A DNA stretch of 64,000 nucleotides from Maylandia zebra (Eukaryota; Chordata; Actinopteri; Cichliformes; Cichlidae). Within the stretch, counting starts at the first letter, position 1. Every line of letters starts with the position of its first letter. Positions 59,290 to 64,000 of the stretch are shown one piece after another. Under the pieces are notes generated by a model that saw only the letters and a program-made list of their open reading frames with translations, had not been told where the DNA came from and made no database searches. Location of the stretch: positions 7,992,344 through 8,056,343 of the forward strand of contig NC_135178.1 in assembly GCF_041146795.1 (NCBI RefSeq). The letters run 5' to 3'. A program made the translations under genes and the position numbers.

Positions 59290-59850
59290 GTGGGGTCAGA
59301 AGTTACCGTGGTTACACATGCACAGGTGTCATCTTGATAGTGTCATCTGTCATCACTTTATAATGAAATGTTCTTAAATGACTGTACCCAAAACTACTCT
59401 TGCTTCCTCTGACGTGAGGAGAGGAATGAAGGATGATCAAGGAGTCAAGGGGGATTGTCACAATATGAGACTGAAAGCACCGCAGTTGTTTGTGTGATCA
59501 CTGCTGATAAACAATGGCACACTGAACTTGTAACTCTGCCAGGCTGCAGTCCTAACTTTCAGGATTAAAATAATACAAAGTATCTGAATTCTAAAAACTT
59601 TCTCAGAATTATGCCAGATTAAGTCAAATGTGTTTGCTTCCTGGGAATTCAGCTTATAAAAGTGTATTAAATATTCACTTACCATGTCTGCCATGTTCGT
59701 GCTGTGCCTGTTGTCAGTTTGTCACAGATCTGCAGCATTTCAAGGTGTCGTAATGGAAATCTCGATCGTCTGGAAAAACATTGTGACAATACAGTGATGC
59801 CACCCTGCACCAAAGGAAACACATGTAACCAAGGTAACCTCTGACCCCAC
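59290..59850. mobile_element. MITE-like inverted-repeat pair
   Basis: GTGGGGTCAGAAGTTACCG at 59290 is mirrored by GGTAACCTCTGACCCCAC ending at 59850, with 27 of 31 arm positions matching. The ~560-base interval has no transposase. Target duplication is unclear. Confidence 0.55.
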
Positions 59851-60256
59851 AGTTTAAGACAAGGATCTCCTACACAGCTATGAAATGATAAACTCCCATT
59901 CATTTCTCTGAACAGATTTTTTTCCCTTTGCTCTTTACTTGTCTCATTAGACATGTGACTTCAAAAATGCTTATCAACTACAGCCGGGTATGTGGCAGGT
60001 AATGTGGCATACTGCAAGCACCTTTGTCGGGAAACCATGATGGAAGATATTCTATAATAAGGAAATAAAGAATTTAATTAGACATGCCAGGGCAAAGGCG
60101 TGTCCCATTTAGTGGAGGAGTCAGTAAATGGATGACCTCGACCTTGTGAAATCTGCTTTATGTCCATTAAACACAATCTTGCTATTTTGTTTTCAGTTTA
60201 AAGACATTTTCTGTGATAGATACAGTATTTTGTTTCCACTATATTGAAGGATAGTA

Positions 60257-60530
60257 AGTAAGTTTACAGTAAGTTTGGGCTGGAATTCACTTCTCATGGC
60301 ATAAGGCTCATAGACTCAGAGCATTACAATATAAAGCGCTTTATATTGTAAGGTACACCCTACAATAATACAATTTAGTTACTAATTAACCTATCACTAA
60401 TAACTATATGTCTTGGGACACTGGGAGGAACTCATGCAAACTCCAAACAGAAAGATGCTAGGCTGATGGTCGAATTGAACTCAGGATCTTCTTGCTGTGA
60501 GGCAACAGTGCTAACCGCTGTGCTACCGTG
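60257..60530 (-). repeat. Dispersed fish repeat fragment
   Basis: On the minus strand: GTAGCACAGCGGTTAGCACT, GTTGCCTCACAGCAAGAAG, TTGGAGTTTGCATG, then an ATATAAAGCGC palindrome. I recognise this as a high-copy teleost repeat but do not name the family. Confidence 0.65.
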
Positions 60531-62576
60531 TGCGTTTTCCTCACTAATTAAATTGTGTACACACTACTGAGCAGAATAGGATAGAATGAACTGAGGAGAA
60601 ACAGGAGCTTAGATCACAATCTGTCTCCATCTTGTGGCAAAACTGTGATCACAGAAGAAGACATGACAACAGAGCAGAAGAAAAATACAATTTATTCTCT
60701 ATCAGACCGTCAAAACCATTAAATACCGTAAGTCATCAGAATAAGACCCTCAAGAGCTTTAAATTACAAGAGTTACACACAGTAGAAAAAATCCTTAAAC
60801 ACAGCAACAGACTCACTGAAGATGTCTTACAGAAACAAGAGTGTGGTTTATAGGCATCAAGAGATGAGACCAAAAAGGGGAAAAAAGTATTTTTTCCAAC
60901 AGGGATTTTGTTACCTCATCATGAAACTTTAGGGTTGTATACAGAATCAGTTACAATTTATTTATACAGAAATTACATTCAGATTTTATTCATTCACTTC
61001 TGATTAAATAAGAAAAAAGTAACATTAATAGCCTCTACAGAAGAGGCACTTATGGAGAGGTCTGCTAAAGTCTACAAATATACACATCAGTGAGAATATG
61101 ACGACTCTATACAGCTCACACCAGAAGCCCTTTGACCTCTTTGAAACTAAACTGGTATTGTAACATCCACTGTGGCTGACACGGGCCAGAGGGGGAGTGT
61201 TGTAGAGGTGGTTGACATTGCAATTCCCCTCCAAAGGCTGTGAGTTTCTGCACTGCATACCTGCAGGTGGCTAGTCAGCTGTAGGCTATCAGTTAAACTT
61301 TACGGTCCGAATAGGAGTTCGATGCAAATTTAAAACTACACCCCTTGTTTCAGTGGTGTAGTAACCGACTGCTCATTTAATGTCAACACACTTGATGGCT
61401 TTACTGTAATCTTTTCATTGCTTACTTCATAAACACCATTTAGAGAGTATTCAAAGTATATTAATTCAATAAACCGTTCTTATGTAGGTTGTCTTGACTG
61501 TAACAAAACTGGAAGCATTTTGACTGAAATACACCAATCAGCCACAACAAACTTCTGACAGGTAACGTTAATAACATTTGTTGCTGATAACGAATGGCTC
61601 CAGAACATATGGAAGAGCTCCTGGTGTTCACCTGGCCTCCTCGTACCCCAGATCCAAATCTGATTTGTCTTCAGTGGGATGAACCAAAAAAAATAAAAAG
61701 CCAAATCACAGAGGGTCAAAAGTACCCAAAATATCCACTTCTAATGTTCCACTGTCATTTTAAACAGGACACCAGCAGAGGTCCAGTTACCTGATGGGCC
61801 AGAGTGGTTTTGGAAGCTTATGTAATATCGCCCAGAAGCCAGACAGATGTCAAAATCAACTCCATAATTCATCCTCCCATTAAATATACTGTGACCTAAA
61901 ACTGTTAACTCTGTGGTAATTTTCTAGTGTCAAAAAGGATCCAGATATTACCCATTTTATTACCTGACACAGTCGATCCAAATCATACTCTGCGTTATAC
62001 ACGCTGTCTTTTGTAAAGGTGCACCAGTGACAACATCTAAGACAAACCTAACATAAAATATGAGACTGGAATAATCCAGCTTGATTCTTTTCAACTACAA
62101 AAATTTGAGAGACTCGCTCTTTGCTGGGATGAAATAAATGCTTATGGTGAATCCGTTTAACAAAGAGGAGTAGACAGTGCTGCTATGAAACATCCTTTAA
62201 AAATACCGGTAGTGTTTTACTGCCATTGACCACTGATGTTCCACAGCGGTTTAGGATGTGTTAAAAAAAAGAAGAAAAAAAAAGAGAAGAAGAAGAAGCA
62301 GGTATTGTATGGGAAAGGCTTTCAAAAGCTTGTTCTGTCATTAAAGTCCCTTAAACCAAAGAATAAAATATTGGAATTCCTAAAAGTTCAACATAGAAAC
62401 TGTGTAGTATTAACGGTTTCACCATATAGCAGTGATTTGCTCAAGCTTACATGTATGTAATATGTATGTAATATGTATGTAATATATATATATTTTATTT
62501 TTTTCCCTCGATATTGTGCAATAGGAATATGCTTATGATTTTATTCTGACTATACATTTTTTAAATTTCTGTCTGT
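60531..62576. other. Mostly unannotated; may include 3' UTR of vamp8-like gene
   Basis: No coding region is recognised. The stretch lies downstream of the minus-strand vamp8-like stop codon. AATAAA on that strand near 60985-60990 could end its transcript. A short TGTATGTAATA repeat lies at about 62452-62485 and an A/G-rich tract at 62263-62300. Confidence 0.35.
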
Positions 62577-62762
62577 TTAGGGCTTCTTGGTGGGAGTAAC
62601 TATAGGAGCCACGGGGGAACTAGTAGGGATGACTCCTGTGGCCAGTAAGATGATAATGAGGACGATAATTAGGACTATCACAATTATGACCACAATCAAC
62701 TTGACATTCTTCCACCAGTAGGAGCGAGCCACCTTGTGAGACGTCTGCTTGAAGTGCTGAGC
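62577..62762 (-). CDS. vamp8: Last exon of a vamp8-like SNARE gene
   Basis: This 186-base exon follows a pyrimidine-rich TTTTGTAG acceptor in phase 0 and ends with TAA. It encodes [20 protein letters not shown], an Ile/Val/Leu transmembrane segment, ATGV and a short luminal tail ending TPTKKP. The TS-x-KVAR-x-x-WWKNVK signature is that of the end of the R-SNARE motif and membrane anchor of the VAMP/synaptobrevin family, closest to VAMP8 (endosome/lysosome and secretory granule fusion). The ~15-residue luminal tail is longer than I expect for VAMP8. Upstream exons lie beyond 64000 or are not recognised. Confidence 0.85.
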   Translation of the reverse strand, partial: AQHFKQTSHKVARSYWWKNVKLIVVIIVIVLIIVLIIILLATGVIPTSSPVAPIVTPTKKP

Positions 62763-62926
62763 CTACAAAAGGAAAAAGACAGGAGAATCAATAAAATTAT
62801 GTAATCAGTTCTATTGATATAACTCTGTTTAGTCTTAAGTTGTTAATATTTTGCTAGAAAAATGCCAAAGAGGTACAGTGATTTATTAAATTTGTGCAAA
62901 CATAAAAGGAATTTGTTTTTTCAGAG

Positions 62927-63545
62927 TCAACAATTGATACCACCGCTTTTATTCTTCAACACAGTCTGGAGTCTCTTAGGCAGCTTTGCTTAAGTGGTCT
63001 TCAGGAATAGTTCTTAGGCTTCTTGAAAGACATTCGAACTCTTCTTTGGATGTTTCTGCCTTTTGTCTTCTGACCGGATGATCCCGCACTGCTTCAGCGA
63101 TGTTCCAGTCTGGGCTCTGTGGAGACCAATCCACGACTGATGGTGTTCGTTCTGTGTGTTTTTCTACAAATCAGATGCTTTCCAGACAATATTGCATAGT
63201 GGATCTAAAGCCAACAGTAATCTTCTGTGTTCATATTTCCATCAGCATCAATGACTGAAATGCAGGGCCAAACATTGACAGAGCCTTCATTGTTTTTTTT
63301 TTTACAGATGTGTGCAGACACTCACTGTTGTACCTCTGTCCTGTCCTCCTCTGTAAAAGCTGATGAGCACTTAAACCAAAACATCTGAATTCATCACTTC
63401 ATAAGAGCTATTGCCACTGATTTTCAGTGCAGCTCTGGTGCAATGTGGCATGCCTCAGCTTTTAATTCCCATTTCCCTTCCTTAAAAAAGGCTACTTGGC
63501 ATCCACCCAGCCACTGAGACCATTTCTGATGAGGCTTAAGGGAAG
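62927..63545 (-). mobile_element. Tc1-like transposase fossil in vamp8-like intron
   Basis: Minus-strand degraded frames read GWVDAK, SDEFRCFG, then DWSPQSPDWNIAEAVRDH, TSKEEFECLSRSLRTIPEDH and, after a frameshift, PKRLQTVLKNKSGGIN at the C-terminus. This is the order of a Tc1 transposase (DDE domain to end), with multiple stops. It is inactive. Confidence 0.8.
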
Positions 63546-63650
63546 AAGATGGATCAGCTAAACATAAGATAAGAACATAAACTAAGATGTCAAATCGTTG
63601 TATAGATGTATAGTTACAAGGAAAACATTTCTCTTTTTTTCTCCTCACCA

Positions 63651-63651
63651 C

Positions 63652-63702
<51 letters not shown>
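63651..63702 (+). repeat. AAT trinucleotide microsatellite
   Basis: About 17 uninterrupted AAT units. Confidence 0.97.
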
Positions 63703-64000
63703 TTTTCCTAATGTGTCCCTTATACTCCTCATTAGATGTCACAGTAACCATGTCCGTCTTTTACACATCTATGGCCTTAACATTAAGCCTGATTAGGAAA
63801 TGAATGCTATTACTGTGTTTGAGATCTTGTTTTTCCATGAATGAAAATGGAAGGTGAGTGTGGTCAAATACAACTGTTTAAGCTCTAAGAAGTCTTTTCC
63901 TGCTGCAACCACAACCTCAAGAGTACAAACGGATAACAAAACAGACAAAAGAGTAATTAGCTTTACTGCTAGGGGACACTATAGTTGACCTCATTTGGTT
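63703..64000. other. Sequence to window end, nothing recognised
   Basis: Presumably intronic to the minus-strand vamp8-like gene. No SNARE-motif exon could be read here. Confidence 0.4.

Noticed and set aside
58035-59310. Solo LTR suggested by TGTAAC...GTTACA flanked by CATG
   Set aside because: The right end is better explained as one arm of the inverted repeat pair at 59290-59850; a 4-base flank match is weak.

Overview
This window is vertebrate, almost certainly teleost fish, genomic DNA. It carries intronless and spliced eukaryotic genes with GT-AG introns, Kozak-type starts, CA/TG microsatellites, Tc1-like DNA transposon fossils, a vertebrate-type Ty1/copia pol fragment and a last exon of a vamp8-like SNARE gene. 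There is no bacterial content. Gene names are family assignments made from protein motifs by eye; no search was run.

Layout. Positions 1-45.5 kb are a recent, nearly identical segmental duplication built from two modules and one transposon. Module A (about 8.5 kb; 73-8580, 24230-32727, 34009-42662) carries an intronless HIPK-like gene with two complete kinase domains in one reading frame, plus one stranded exon resembling VWA5A. Module B (about 6.5 kb; 9862-16458, 16459-22952, truncated at 43944-45499) carries five spliceable 3' exons of a ddx54-like helicase gene on the minus strand and an intronless 402-residue coiled-coil gene on the plus strand. A decayed Tc1-like element of about 1.28 kb, called E here, sits at every module junction except B1/B2. 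The order is E-A1-E-B1-B2-E-A2-E-A3-E-B3(truncated). An inverted piece of the same structure (B end, E, A start) lies at 51400-54718.

45.5-48.8 kb: a small TIR element (45505-45928) abuts a 5'-truncated copia retrotransposon with intact RT and RNase H coding and a short 3' LTR. 50.2-51.3 kb: a minus-strand intronless enkurin-like gene with a new proline-rich tail. 54.8-57 kb: a TIR element with a Myb-like fragment, then a broken minus-strand paralogue of the coiled-coil gene. 57-64 kb: mostly single-copy DNA with Tc1 fossils, a possible signal-peptide exon, a MITE-like inverted repeat pair and the last exon of a vamp8-like gene.

Common thread. The kinase, coiled-coil and enkurin-like genes are all intronless and all end in the same short interspersed 3' module. 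The kinase and coiled-coil genes also share promoter motifs (a TGACATCA/TGATGTCA site, GATCCTTTG, then CCTTAA). This suggests a lineage-specific set of retrogene-like genes with common regulatory ends, amplified together by recombination between E copies. Their biological role cannot be read from the sequence.
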